Shown here piece after piece: positions 1 through 5,664 of a DNA stretch of 6,149 nucleotides. How positions within the stretch are numbered: the first letter of the stretch is position 1; every line of letters begins with the position of its first letter. The notes under the pieces were generated by a model. The model was not told the origin of the DNA. It saw only the letters and a list, made by a program, of their open reading frames with translations, and did not search any database. The stretch spans positions 1-6,149 of the forward strand of contig JAWWBN010000230.1 in assembly GCA_033720955.1 (NCBI GenBank), written 5' to 3'. Both the position numbers and the translations under genes were made by a program. The stretch is from JAWWBN01 sp033720955. Lineage in GTDB: Bacteria > Acidobacteriota > Thermoanaerobaculia > Multivoradales > JAHEKO01.

Positions 1-641
1 AAGGCGACGAACTGCGGCACCACGAACCAGAGCCCCAGATCGCGCTGGGCCTCGACGATGCCCACCAGCGACATGGAGCCGGCCAGGAGCAGCGGCCCCA
101 CCAGCGCGAAGCCCTGCGGCACCTCGTAGGAGATCATCTGCGCCGCCGAGCGCAGCCCTCCGAGCAGCGAGAACTTGCTGTTCGACGCCCACCCGCCCAG
201 GATCAGGCCGTAGACGGCGATCGTCGCCAGGGCCACGATCAGGAGCAGGCCCACGTTGACGTCGGTGATGAACCAGTTCACGGCCCCGTTCTCGCCCGGC
301 GGCCCGAAGGGGATCACCGAGAAGATCACCAGGGCCGGGCCGACCACCAGGCAGGGCGCGAGGATGAACGCCCACCGCACCGCCCGGTTCGGAACCACGT
401 CCTCCTTGACCAGCAGCTTGAGGACGTCGGCGATGGGCTGCAGCAGGCCCCACGGCCCGACCCGGTTGGGGCCGGTGCGCACCTGCAGGAAGCCGAGCAC
501 CTTGCGCTCGGCGAAGGTCAGGTAGGAGATCAGACCCAGGACGACCGCCAGAACCGCCGCGATCTTGAGCGCCGGCGACACCACCGAGAGGAAGAGGGTC
601 GGGCCCACCGCGTCGTGGATCGCCTGGAGGGGACCCGGCAC
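1..641 (-). CDS. nuoH: NADH-quinone oxidoreductase subunit H (NuoH/ND1), N-terminal part, cut by window edge
   Basis: NuoH is the membrane subunit of complex I that forms the quinone-access channel and links the peripheral arm to the proton pumps. The first 213 codons are visible, about half to two thirds of a usual NuoH. Hydrophobic segments lie at about residues 18-43, 92-112, 129-150 and 178-196. Diagnostic motifs are AERKVLGFLQVRTGPNRVG (44-62), the ND1 signature GLLQPIADVLK (65-75), and LRSAAQMISYEVP (163-175) with conserved acidic Glu173. The start is the GTG at 641: the codon just before it in frame is TAG, so the gene cannot start earlier, and a G-rich stretch precedes it. It lies 35 bp after the nuoD stop on the same strand, so it belongs to the nuo operon. 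The second ND1 signature and the C-terminus lie outside the window. Identification is very secure. Confidence 0.97.
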   Translation of the reverse strand, partial: MPGPLQAIHDAVGPTLFLSVVSPALKIAAVLAVVLGLISYLTFAERKVLGFLQVRTGPNRVGPWGLLQPIADVLKLLVKEDVVPNRAVRWAFILAPCLVVGPALVIFSVIPFGPPGENGAVNWFITDVNVGLLLIVALATIAVYGLILGGWASNSKFSLLGGLRSAAQMISYEVPQGFALVGPLLLAGSMSLVGIVEAQRDLGLWFVVPQFVA

Positions 642-676
642 CTACCGCCCCCCGCCGCCGGCCGCGCGCAGGCCGC

Positions 677-1810
677 TCACCGGTCCACCTCGCCCAGGAC
701 GATGTCGGTGGTCCCGATCACCGCGACCAGGTCGGACACGAGCTGGCCCTGTACCATCGGCGGCAGCACCTGGAGATTCATGAAAGAGGGGGGGCGCACC
801 CGGCAGCGGTGCGGGTTCGGGGTGCCGTCGGAGACGATGTAGAAGCCGATCTCCCCCTTGGGACCCTCGATCGAGTGGTAGGCGTCCCCCTCCTTGGGCC
901 CCTTGAGCACCCGCGGCCGCTTGGCCATGATGGGCCCGTCGGGCAGGCGCTCCAGGCACTGGCGCAGGATCCGCACCGACTGGCGCATCTCCTCCATCCG
1001 TACCAGGTAGCGGTCGTAGGTGTCGCAGTTCTGGAAGACGGGCACGTCGAACTCGACCTCGTCGTAGGCCTCGTAGGGCATCGCCTTGCGCACGTCCCAC
1101 TCGATGCCGCTGCCGCGCAGCATGGGCCCGGTCACGCCGTAGTCGAGGGCGACGTCGGGCGGCAGCACGCCCACCCCCACGGTGCGCTTCTTCCAGATGC
1201 GGTTCTCCGTGAGCAGACCCTCGTAGTCGTCGATCTTCGACGGGAAGTCGTCCACGAACGCGAGACATCGCTCGACCCAGCCCACGGTCAGGTCGTAGGG
1301 CTGGCCCCCTGGCCGCATGCAGTTCAGCGTCAGCCGGGCGCCGCAGTACTCCTCGAAGAGGTCGAGGACGATCTCCCGCTCCCGGAAGGTGTAGAAGAAG
1401 GGGGTCATGGCCCCGATGTCGATGGCGTGGGTGGCCAGCCAGAGGAGGTGGCTCGAGATGCGCTGCAGCTCGGCCAGGATGGTGCGGATGTAGCGCGCCC
1501 GCGGCGGGACCACGATGCCCACCAGCTTCTCCACCGCGCCCACGTAGGCCAGGTTGTTGGTGGCCGCCGCCACGTAGTCCATGCGGTCGGTGTGGGGCAC
1601 GTTCTGGAAGAACGGGTGCAGCTCGAAGAGCTTCTCCGTGCCCCGGTGCAGGTAGCCGATGATCGGGTAGCAGTCGACGATGCGCTCGCCGTCCACCTTG
1701 AGCTTGAGCCGCAGGACGCCGTGGGTCGAGGGGTGCTGGGGCCCGAAGTTGAGCTCCATCTCCTCGAGGTCGAAGAGGGTCTCGCGCTTGCGCTCGCCGG
1801 TCTCGCTCAC
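677..1810 (-). CDS. nuoD: NADH-quinone oxidoreductase subunit D (NuoD, 49 kDa subunit)
   Basis: NuoD is the 49-kDa subunit of the complex I peripheral arm. Together with NuoB and NuoH it forms the quinone-reduction site next to iron-sulfur cluster N2. The product is 377 aa, slightly shorter than many stand-alone NuoD proteins and not fused to NuoC. Landmarks are FGPQHPSTHGVLRL (22-35), the 49-kDa signature LHRGTEKLFEL (54-64), RMDY (76-79), LTPFFY-type MTPFFYTFRERE (135-146), GVGVLPP (212-218), RGELGYY-like KGEIGFYIVSDG (318-329), and the C-terminal GEVDR. By motif alignment with Thermus Nqo4, His30 and Tyr79 correspond to the quinone headgroup ligands His38 and Tyr87. Arg56 matches the arginine that is dimethylated in mammalian NDUFS2. 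The GTG start overlaps the nuoC stop as GTGA and has a GGAGG-type ribosome site 4-5 bases upstream, inside nuoC. A start further upstream would read into another frame of nuoC. Confidence 0.98.
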   Translation of the reverse strand: MSETGERKRETLFDLEEMELNFGPQHPSTHGVLRLKLKVDGERIVDCYPIIGYLHRGTEKLFELHPFFQNVPHTDRMDYVAAATNNLAYVGAVEKLVGIVVPPRARYIRTILAELQRISSHLLWLATHAIDIGAMTPFFYTFREREIVLDLFEEYCGARLTLNCMRPGGQPYDLTVGWVERCLAFVDDFPSKIDDYEGLLTENRIWKKRTVGVGVLPPDVALDYGVTGPMLRGSGIEWDVRKAMPYEAYDEVEFDVPVFQNCDTYDRYLVRMEEMRQSVRILRQCLERLPDGPIMAKRPRVLKGPKEGDAYHSIEGPKGEIGFYIVSDGTPNPHRCRVRPPSFMNLQVLPPMVQGQLVSDLVAVIGTTDIVLGEVDR

Positions 1811-2586
1811 GCCCCCTCCTCGTCGCTCTCGGCGGCCGGCTCCGGCTCGGGCTCGGGGGGAGGGGCCGGCCGCCAGCCGGTGCCGGTGCCCGTCACCGGA
1901 CCCATCTCCTCGGCGTAGTACTCGGGGTAGATCGCCGAGCCGGTGTCGATCCCCTCGACCGGGAAGTCCTTGCGCAGCGGATGGCCGTTGAAGCCCTCCC
2001 ACATGAGGATGCGGGTCATGTCGGGGTGATCCTCGAAGCGGATGCCGTACATGTCGTAGGCCTCCCGCTCCAACCAGTTGGCCCCGGCCCAAACCGGTGT
2101 CACGCTCGGCGGGCTCTCCCCCTCGGCCAGGGCGGTCTTGAGCCGCACCCGCCGGTTCTTCTGCATGTCGTAGAGGTGCAGGACGACCTCGTAGGGCGCC
2201 TCCTCGCGCTGCGGATAGTGCACCCCGCAGAGATCCACCAGGAGGGTGAAGCCGTGGTCGAGCTTGAGGCTGCTGGCGACCTCGCGCAACGATCCGGCCG
2301 CGACCTCGATGGCCAGGTCGCCGGCGCGCCGGCTGGCGCCGCGAACCGCGCCCTCGCCGCAGCTTCGCCCGAGCGCCCGCACCAGCGGGTCGGAGGCGGC
2401 GTCCTCGATCTCCGGCTCCACCGGCATCTTCTCCCACGCCGGCTTGGCGGCCTCCGCCGCCTCGGCCTCCGCCTTGGCCCGGGCCGCCGCCTCCGCCTTG
2501 GCCCGGGCCTCGGCGGCCTTCCGCGCCTCCTCGTCCGCGTCGGAGGGCGGCGGGGCGCCCGGCTCGTCCCGGTCCCTGTCGCTCAT
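1807..2586 (-). CDS. nuoC: NADH-quinone oxidoreductase subunit C (NuoC, 30 kDa subunit) with unusual N- and C-terminal extensions
   Basis: NuoC is a structural subunit of the complex I peripheral arm that packs against NuoD and NuoB. The product is 259 aa. The family fold spans about residues 60-215 and includes FTLLVDLCGVHYP (113-125) and the 30-kDa signature, beginning EREAYDMYGIRFEDHPDM (173-190) and continuing TRIL. Thr191 stands where the published signature usually has Lys, Arg or Pro. WEGFNGHPLRKDFPVEG (196-212) completes the core. Residues 20-48 form an Ala/Lys/Glu/Arg-rich, probably helical or coiled-coil extension built from two near-identical 8-residue units. Residues 238-259 form a proline-glutamate tail. 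The ATG start overlaps the nuoB stop as ATGA, and a GAGG ribosome site lies 7 bases upstream, so the extension appears to be genuinely translated. The stop overlaps the nuoD start. Function of the extensions is unknown. Confidence 0.97.
   Translation of the reverse strand: MSDRDRDEPGAPPPSDADEEARKAAEARAKAEAAARAKAEAEAAEAAKPAWEKMPVEPEIEDAASDPLVRALGRSCGEGAVRGASRRAGDLAIEVAAGSLREVASSLKLDHGFTLLVDLCGVHYPQREEAPYEVVLHLYDMQKNRRVRLKTALAEGESPPSVTPVWAGANWLEREAYDMYGIRFEDHPDMTRILMWEGFNGHPLRKDFPVEGIDTGSAIYPEYYAEEMGPVTGTGTGWRPAPPPEPEPEPAAESDEEGA
2465..2509. repeat. Perfect 21-bp direct repeat in tandem inside nuoC
   Basis: Two identical 21-base copies lie at 2465-2485 and 2489-2509, separated by 3 bases, giving a 24-base period that keeps the reading frame. 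On the coding (minus) strand each copy encodes the residues ARAKAEA within the NuoC N-terminal extension (about residues 28-41). This is a codon-level duplication, not merely amino-acid bias, which suggests recent expansion by slippage or unequal crossing-over. Confidence 0.85.
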
Positions 2587-3071
2587 CCGGCACCCTCGGC
2601 CCGGAGCTGCCGGCTGGTCTCGGCCCGCGACATCCGGTCGATCTTGCGCTGCAGGTGCAGCAGGCCCCACAGCAGCGCCTCCGGCCGCGGCGGGCAGCCG
2701 GGAATGTAGACGTCCACCGGGATCACCCGGTCCACCCCCTGGGTCACGGCGTAGGTGCGGTAGGGGCCGCCGCAGGTGGCACAGGCGCCCATGGCGATGG
2801 CCCACTTGGGATCGGGCATCTGGTCCCACAGCCGCCGCACGATGGGCGCCATCTTCTCGGTGACGGTGCCGGCCACGATCATCAGGTCGCTCTGCCGGGG
2901 GGTGGCCCGGAACACCTCGGCGCCGAAGCGCGACATGTCGTGCCGGGGGTCGAGAACCGCCATCATCTCGATGGCGCAGCAGGCGAGGCCGAACTGCATG
3001 GGCCAGATGGCCGAGCGGCGCGCCCAGTTGAACACCTTGTCGTAGGTCGTGGTGACGACCTGGTTGTCCAT
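2583..3071 (-). CDS. nuoB: NADH-quinone oxidoreductase subunit B (NuoB, PSST), carries cluster N2
   Basis: NuoB binds the terminal [4Fe-4S] cluster N2, which passes electrons to quinone at the NuoB-NuoD interface. The product is 162 aa, in the normal range without the N-terminal extension seen in some lineages. All four cluster ligands are present with family spacing: the tandem Cys31-Cys32 in GLACCAIEMM, Cys97 in MGACATCGG, and Cys126 in VYIPGCPPRPEAL. The intervals of 65 and 29 residues equal those between Cys64, Cys129 and Cys158 of E. coli NuoB. Cys100 is an additional cysteine that is not expected to be a ligand. The ATG start shares one base with the nuoA stop (TGATG). No strong ribosome site precedes it, so it is probably translated by coupling to nuoA. 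The stop overlaps nuoC by 4 bases. Confidence 0.98.
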   Translation of the reverse strand: MDNQVVTTTYDKVFNWARRSAIWPMQFGLACCAIEMMAVLDPRHDMSRFGAEVFRATPRQSDLMIVAGTVTEKMAPIVRRLWDQMPDPKWAIAMGACATCGGPYRTYAVTQGVDRVIPVDVYIPGCPPRPEALLWGLLHLQRKIDRMSRAETSRQLRAEGAG

Positions 3072-3451
3072 CAGGCCCAATTCAGGGCCCCCCGTCTCCA
3101 GACGTAGATGTAGCCGACCACCAGGATCGCCAGGAAGACCACCATCTCGATGAACCCGAACAGCGCCAACCGGTCGAACATCACCGCCCAGGGAAAGAGG
3201 AAGACGGTCTCGACGTCGAAGATCACGAAGAGCACCGCGATCAGGTAGTAGCGGATCGAGAAGCGGTGGTCGTGGGCCAGCGACTCCGGCTCGTTGCCGC
3301 ACTCGTAGGGCTCGCGGTTGGTGCGTCCCGTCGACGGGTGGCGCACCAGCCGCGCGGCCAGCAGGGTCGCCGCCAGAAAGAGGACGACGATGACGATGAA
3401 GACGAGGATAGGCAGGTAGTTCTGCATGCCAAGCCGACCCCGACCCGCCAC
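3071..3451 (-). CDS. nuoA: NADH-quinone oxidoreductase subunit A (NuoA/ND3)
   Basis: NuoA is a small membrane subunit of complex I at the junction of the peripheral and membrane arms. Its long loop between TM1 and TM2 takes part in coupling quinone reduction to proton pumping. The product is 126 aa from the GTG at 3451, or 118 aa from the ATG at 3427. On the 118-aa numbering three transmembrane helices lie at about 6-28, 60-80 and 90-110, with the loop motif REPYECGNEP (38-47) and FDVETVFLFPW (70-80), whose Asp71 and Glu73 are the conserved acidic pair. The GTG at 3451 has a GGAG ribosome site 5 bases upstream. The ATG start lacks one, but it matches the family's usual N-terminus better (MQNYLPILVF). 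The start is therefore uncertain by 8 codons. It is first in the nuo operon, and a promoter lies just upstream. Confidence 0.95.
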   Translation of the reverse strand: MAGRGRLGMQNYLPILVFIVIVVLFLAATLLAARLVRHPSTGRTNREPYECGNEPESLAHDHRFSIRYYLIAVLFVIFDVETVFLFPWAVMFDRLALFGFIEMVVFLAILVVGYIYVWRRGALNWA

Positions 3452-3485
3452 CCTCTCTCCGGTCGCTGTCTCGCGGACGGGCTGA

Positions 3486-3513
3486 ATTGTACCGATGCCT
3501 CAAGGGGTGTCAA
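3486..3513 (-). promoter_or_regulatory. Predicted sigma-70-type promoter of the nuo operon
   Basis: Reading the minus strand, a perfect -35 hexamer TTGACA (3513-3508) is followed by a 16-base spacer and a -10 hexamer TACAAT (3491-3486), 5 of 6 to consensus. Transcription would start near 3479, about 28 bases before the nuoA GTG. The AT-rich hexamers stand out in this very GC-rich DNA. The -35 box overlaps the midA stop codon (3512-3510), so nuo can be transcribed on its own as well as by read-through from midA. This is a sequence prediction only. Confidence 0.75.
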
Positions 3514-4550
3514 ATGAGCCGCCGGAGCTCCAGGAGCCCCCCCACCTCCACCCCGCGCGACTGCACCAGGACCCGGATCTCCTCGCCCATCCCGTCGAGC
3601 TGGAGGAGCTGCTGGACCGCCACCCTGCGCTCCGGCGGGGCTGCGCCCACGCCGTCGAGAAGACCGCACGCGGCGAGCCAGGGGGCCTGGCGGGTCCACA
3701 GCGAGGTCGTCAGTCCGGCCGCCTCGCCCTCCTGCACCAGGGCGGAGAAGTCGACGTGGGCGGTCAGGTCCTGCCGCCCGACGTCGCGCAGCGGATCGCG
3801 GTGGACGCGCTGCCGGCGATAGCAGGCCAGCGTGCCGTGACGCCGCACCCTCGGGTCGAGCAGACGCTCGGCGGTGAAGCCGTAGTCGCAGGTCACCAGG
3901 AGCCCCCGGCCCAACCGCTCCGCGAGCGACCGGTAGAGCGGCCGCCACCCCGGCGCCAGGTCGGCGATCTGGCCCGCGGCCAGCGGCGCCCCCGGGAGCT
4001 CGGCCAGCTCCGGCGACGACAGCGGGCCCTCGGTGAAGACGAAGCCGCCCTCCCCGTCCAGATCCACCAGCAGCTCGCGCGGGCCCTCCGCCGCGCCGAC
4101 TAGCCGGTGCACGGGGAGCGCGTCGAAGAGCTCGTAGGAGAACACGATCCCTTCGAGGCCCCGGCGTGGCAGCGCGTCGAGATCCGGCAGCAGCTCCACC
4201 CCGGGCGGCACCGGACGCGGCACCCGGTCCCAGGCGAGGAGACGCCGCCCGGAACCGGCGAGCTCGGCGGCGACTGCCGCCAGATGGGCGCCGCCACCGT
4301 AGCCGGCCTCCAGGTAGGCCGCCGGCCGGCCGAGCGCCTCGTCCAGCGCGCGGGTGAGCCGGGCCGTCGCGGCGCCGAAGAGGGGCGACAGCGAGCTGCC
4401 GGTGACGAAGTCGCCGCGCGGCCCGATGGGCAGCTCGTCGCGGGCGTAGTAGCCGCCCTCGCCGTAGAGCGCCGTCTCCATGACCTCGGCGAAGGGGATG
4501 GGGCCCCGCGCCCGGATCCGCCGCCGCAGCAACTCGCCGGGGCTCGCCAT
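3510..4550 (-). CDS. midA: MidA/NDUFAF7-family SAM-dependent protein arginine methyltransferase (COG1565), probable complex I assembly factor
   Basis: Members of this family are class I SAM-dependent methyltransferases. Human NDUFAF7 dimethylates Arg85 of the complex I subunit NDUFS2 (NuoD) during assembly. The product is 346 aa, somewhat shorter than the eukaryotic proteins. Family landmarks in order are GDFVTGSSLSPLFG (46-59), the SAM-binding loop EAGYGGG (81-87), SYELFDALPVHR (138-149), CDYG (221-224), and GTLACYRRQRVHRDPL (239-254) followed by DVGRQDLTAHVDFSAL (256-271). The SAM loop is normally ExGPGRG. The spaced glycines are kept, but Pro is Tyr and Arg is Gly. The usual NE pair in the next motif is YE. 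The ATG at 4550 gives the expected N-terminus (GPIPFAEVMETALYG), though no clear ribosome site precedes it. It lies 58 bp upstream of nuoA in the same direction, which supports a role on complex I. Activity on NuoD Arg56 is inference. Confidence 0.92.
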   Translation of the reverse strand: MASPGELLRRRIRARGPIPFAEVMETALYGEGGYYARDELPIGPRGDFVTGSSLSPLFGAATARLTRALDEALGRPAAYLEAGYGGGAHLAAVAAELAGSGRRLLAWDRVPRPVPPGVELLPDLDALPRRGLEGIVFSYELFDALPVHRLVGAAEGPRELLVDLDGEGGFVFTEGPLSSPELAELPGAPLAAGQIADLAPGWRPLYRSLAERLGRGLLVTCDYGFTAERLLDPRVRRHGTLACYRRQRVHRDPLRDVGRQDLTAHVDFSALVQEGEAAGLTTSLWTRQAPWLAACGLLDGVGAAPPERRVAVQQLLQLDGMGEEIRVLVQSRGVEVGGLLELRRLI

Positions 4551-4577
4551 GGGGCCAGTCTAGCGGCCGGGCGGGGC

Positions 4578-4583
4578 TATAAT
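4578..4583 (+). promoter_or_regulatory. Perfect -10 box (TATAAT), probable promoter of rfaE1-rfaE2
   Basis: TATAAT occurs 25 bases before the rfaE1 GTG in the 58-bp region between two divergent genes. Transcription would begin near 4590, leaving a leader of about 19 bases. No good -35 hexamer lies 16-18 bases upstream (CCAGTC or neighbours), so any activity would rest on the -10 box or an activator. The same AT island reads GATTAT on the opposite strand (4 of 6) and could serve midA too, but that is weak. Confidence 0.55.
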
Positions 4584-4608
4584 CCGCGCGCACCCGCACT
4601 CCCCGAAC

Positions 4609-5664
4609 GTGAGCGACACCACTCCCAGCCACGGCGCGCCCGTCCCGTCGCCCGAGCGTCTCCGCGAGCTGGTCCGGAAGATGCGGGGCCAGGCGGTCCT
4701 CATGGTCACGGACCTGGTCGCCGACCGCTACATCCTGGGCACCCCGAAGCGGATCAGCCGCGAGGCGCCGGTGCTGATCCTGCGCTACGAGGAGGAGCGC
4801 ACCGTCCCCGGCGGCGGCGGCAACGCGGTGATGAACGTCGCCACGCTGGGCGGCCGCCCGCTGGCCGTGGGGGCGGTGGGCGACGACGACTCCGGCCGGC
4901 GGCTGCTGGAGATCTTCGCCGCCAACGGAATCGTCACGGACGGCATCCAGGTCGTCGAGGGCTACCGGACGCCGACCAAGACCCGGATCCTGGGGGGCGG
5001 GCCGCACTCGATCAAGCAGCAGGTGGTGCGGTACGACATGGAGGACCGCCTCCCGTCGAGGGCGCAGGTGCGCCGGGCCTGCCTGGAGGCCCTGGAGAGC
5101 CACGCCGGCGAGGGCCGGGTGGCGGTGCTCAGCGACTACGGCTACGGCAGCGTGCTGCCGGACCTGGTGCCCGAGGTGCGCCGCGCGGTCTCTCCCGGCG
5201 GGCGCATCCTCTGCGACAGCCGCTACCGCCTGGCCGAGTTCCGCGGCATCGACGGCGCGACCCCCAACGAGGAGGAGGCGCTGGCCCTGCTCGGCGGCGA
5301 CCCGGCGGCCGACCTGGAGCGCGACGGCGCCCGGCTCGCCGAGCGCATGGGTCTCGCCTTTCTCCTGATCACCCGCGGCTCCCTGGGGATGGTCCTCTTC
5401 GGCGACGGCGCCCGCGGCCGCATCCCGGTCCACGGAACGGCCGAGGTCGCCGACGTCACCGGCGCCGGCGACACGGTGATCGGCGCCTTCTCCCTGGCGA
5501 TCGCCGCCGGGGCGTCGCCCCTCGAGGCCGCCCTGGTGGCGAACTACGCCGGCGGCGTGGTGGTGGGCAAGGCGGGCACCGCGGTGGTCACGCCGGAGGA
5601 GCTGGACGAGGCGATCGCCTCCGATCCCGCACCGTTGGAGGAGATGACGTGGGAGCGGTCGTAG
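4609..5664 (+). CDS. rfaE1: D-glycero-beta-D-manno-heptose-7-phosphate kinase (PfkB/ribokinase family), HldE kinase-domain homologue
   Basis: By homology this cytoplasmic kinase phosphorylates heptose 7-phosphate at C1 using ATP, making the bisphosphate used for ADP-heptose and the LPS inner core. The product is 351 aa and resembles the N-terminal domain of E. coli HldE over its length. Visible landmarks are TDLVADRYILGTPKRIS (34-50), the substrate-binding PGGGGNAVMNVATLGG (67-82), LSDYGYG (174-180), TPNEEEA (218-224), ITRGSLGM (254-261), the PfkB signature DVTGAGDTVIGAF (282-294) with catalytic base Asp288, and GGVVVGKAGTAVVTPEEL (315-332). It departs from the classical enzyme at VVGD (here MVTD), SDYAKG (here SDYGYG) and DPKG (here DSRYR). 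The GTG start has no clear ribosome site. Met25 is an alternative start, but residues 14-28 resemble the helix that precedes the first strand in relatives. It overlaps rfaE2 by 16 bp. Exact sugar specificity is inferred. Confidence 0.85.
   Translation: MSDTTPSHGAPVPSPERLRELVRKMRGQAVLMVTDLVADRYILGTPKRISREAPVLILRYEEERTVPGGGGNAVMNVATLGGRPLAVGAVGDDDSGRRLLEIFAANGIVTDGIQVVEGYRTPTKTRILGGGPHSIKQQVVRYDMEDRLPSRAQVRRACLEALESHAGEGRVAVLSDYGYGSVLPDLVPEVRRAVSPGGRILCDSRYRLAEFRGIDGATPNEEEALALLGGDPAADLERDGARLAERMGLAFLLITRGSLGMVLFGDGARGRIPVHGTAEVADVTGAGDTVIGAFSLAIAAGASPLEAALVANYAGGVVVGKAGTAVVTPEELDEAIASDPAPLEEMTWERS
5637..5643 (+). promoter_or_regulatory. Ribosome binding site that fixes the rfaE2 start
   Basis: GGAGGAG lies inside the end of rfaE1, five bases before the GTG at 5649. 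It selects that GTG and rules out the ATG at 5644, which is out of frame with rfaE2. It also indicates that the second cistron is initiated independently despite the 16-bp overlap. Confidence 0.8.

Noticed and set aside
659..675. Possible hairpin (CGGCC / GGCCG around a 7-base loop) between nuoD and nuoH
   Set aside because: The stem is only five pairs, there is no U-tract, and the surroundings are so GC-rich that such stems arise by chance. A terminator inside the nuo operon is unlikely.
1831..1861. Short repeated GGCTCC/GGCTCG-like units on the plus strand
   Set aside because: They encode the Pro-Glu repeats of the NuoC tail. The units are imperfect and short, so they are described with the protein and not as a separate repeat element.
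809..1918. A 369-codon plus-strand open frame antisense to nuoD
   Set aside because: It is His/Val/Leu/Glu-rich in the pattern produced by complementing a real GC-rich gene. The opposite strand encodes an unmistakable NuoD.
3379..3410. GA-rich run resembling a simple trinucleotide repeat (GAC/GAT/GAA units)
   Set aside because: On the coding strand it is Val/Ile/Phe/Leu codons of the first transmembrane helix of NuoA. The pattern is irregular and explained by hydrophobic codon choice.
3241..5433. A 730-codon open frame on the minus strand spanning nuoA, midA and the antisense of rfaE1
   Set aside because: It runs through three well-recognised genes in other frames, has arginine/alanine/glycine-rich composition typical of GC-rich shadow frames, and shows no domain.
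4107..5648. Long plus-strand open frame antisense to midA and out of frame with rfaE1, continuing in frame into rfaE2
   Set aside because: Only its last part (5649-6128) is a recognisable protein, and that has its own strong ribosome site and GTG. The upstream part is a proline/arginine/glycine-rich shadow, not a large fusion protein.
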